Positions 5,436 through 5,813 of a stretch of DNA of 5,813 bases are shown here, in pieces. The DNA is taken from contig CANQUR010000099.1 of the NCBI GenBank assembly GCA_947627075.1, forward strand, positions 1 through 5,813, in the 5' to 3' direction. A program made the position numbers and the translations under genes. The notes beneath the pieces were generated by a model, which had not been told where the DNA came from, did no database searches, and worked only from the letters and a program-made list of their open reading frames with translations. Within the stretch, counting starts at the first letter, position 1, and each line of letters begins with the position of its first letter. The stretch is from an uncultured Clostridia bacterium (GTDB lineage: Bacteria > Bacillota > Clostridia > Christensenellales > Pumilibacteraceae).

Positions 5436-5813
5436 ACGCAGAGTTAATATAAACGATACGCGCGCTTTGAAGGACAGAAAGGTAGACAAAAAATTTGTCT
5501 TTTTCAATCTTTTGCGTTACTTAAAGCCATTTTTGCCTCTACTTTGTCTTGTGCTTTTATTGAATGTCATATCCACCGTTTTAAGCCTTGTCGGACCGAA
5601 GCTTTGCGGACTTGCCATCAACGAGATAAAACCAAACGGCGAGACAAACTTTGATAAAATATTTATGTATGCCGCTATCCTTATAGCGGTGTATATAGCT
5701 TCGGCTGTGCTCGAATATTTTTCGACGATAGGCATGGCGTATATTTCGCGCGGGACGGTCAAAAGGATGCGTTCGGATCTTTTTGCGCATCTCGAAAGAT
5801 TGCCAGTACACTT
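5428..5813 (+). CDS. ABC exporter partner subunit, TM288/BmrD-like, N-terminal 128 residues (runs off window)
   Basis: The ATG at 5428 lies inside the end of the preceding subunit (overlap ATGCCTGA), five bases after GGAGG (5418-5422). This overlap means coupled translation and equal amounts of the two subunits. The frame stays open to the last base. A polar N-terminal extension of about 25 residues (MPERRVNINDTRALKDRKVD and on) precedes LLRYLKPF (28-35). The first helix is about 35-56, followed by GPKLCGLAINEI (56-67). The second helix is about 78-99, then YISRGTVKRMRSDLFAHLERLPVH (105-128), the usual first cytoplasmic extension of type IV exporters. It should supply the canonical Walker B glutamate and switch histidine that the first subunit lacks, but that part lies outside the window. 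Confidence 0.88.
   Translation, partial: MPERRVNINDTRALKDRKVDKKFVFFNLLRYLKPFLPLLCLVLLLNVISTVLSLVGPKLCGLAINEIKPNGETNFDKIFMYAAILIAVYIASAVLEYFSTIGMAYISRGTVKRMRSDLFAHLERLPVH

Overview
The window looks like a stretch of a Bacillota (Clostridia-type) chromosome of moderate GC, probably from an uncultured lineage. The reasons are strong AGGAGG-type ribosome binding sites, use of TTG starts, a Myb/SANT-like protein of the type found in spore-forming Firmicutes, a DapL-type lysine-pathway aminotransferase, and a TM287/TM288-like (BmrC/BmrD-like) heterodimeric ABC exporter. I see no insertion sequence, CRISPR array, tRNA, rRNA or phage gene.

Left part (1-1260): the C-terminal part of a multi-helix membrane protein, probably an ABC-2-type permease, enters from the left edge and ends at 498. 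It converges on a minus-strand gene (682-1260) for a Myb/SANT-like protein that I compare with RsfA. The convergent gap holds a symmetric hairpin with A- and T-tracts (568-600), best read as a bidirectional terminator. The minus-strand gene has a textbook Shine-Dalgarno and, at the right distance, a sigma-F-like promoter candidate.

Middle part (1343-3280): three plus-strand genes follow, a 177-aa protein and a 71-aa protein that I do not recognise, then dapL. The first and third have no visible Shine-Dalgarno. A 7-bp inverted repeat overlaps the first start codon. The DapL product keeps all the PLP-site motifs but is about 40 residues shorter than usual.

Right part (3281-5813): the 436-base gap after dapL is not empty. 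It holds a near-consensus sigma-A promoter (3324-3352), a structured RNA of about 210 nt that I read as 6S RNA (ssrS), and two further hairpins, the second a clear intrinsic terminator (3604-3630). After these comes a possible 17-codon leader ORF whose stop overlaps the TTG start of an ABC exporter subunit (3717-5435). That subunit has the degenerate catalytic residues (Asp for the Walker B Glu, Gln for the switch His) of the TM287-type half of a heterodimer. The partner subunit starts 8 nt inside its end and runs off the right edge. I see no promoter between the terminator and the exporter, so the exporter may depend on read-through from the RNA promoter, an arrangement like ssrS-ygfA in E. 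coli.

I do not see a clearly new multi-gene system. The most rewarding items are the structured RNA plus leader ORF ahead of the exporter, and the Myb-like gene divergent from two unknown genes.
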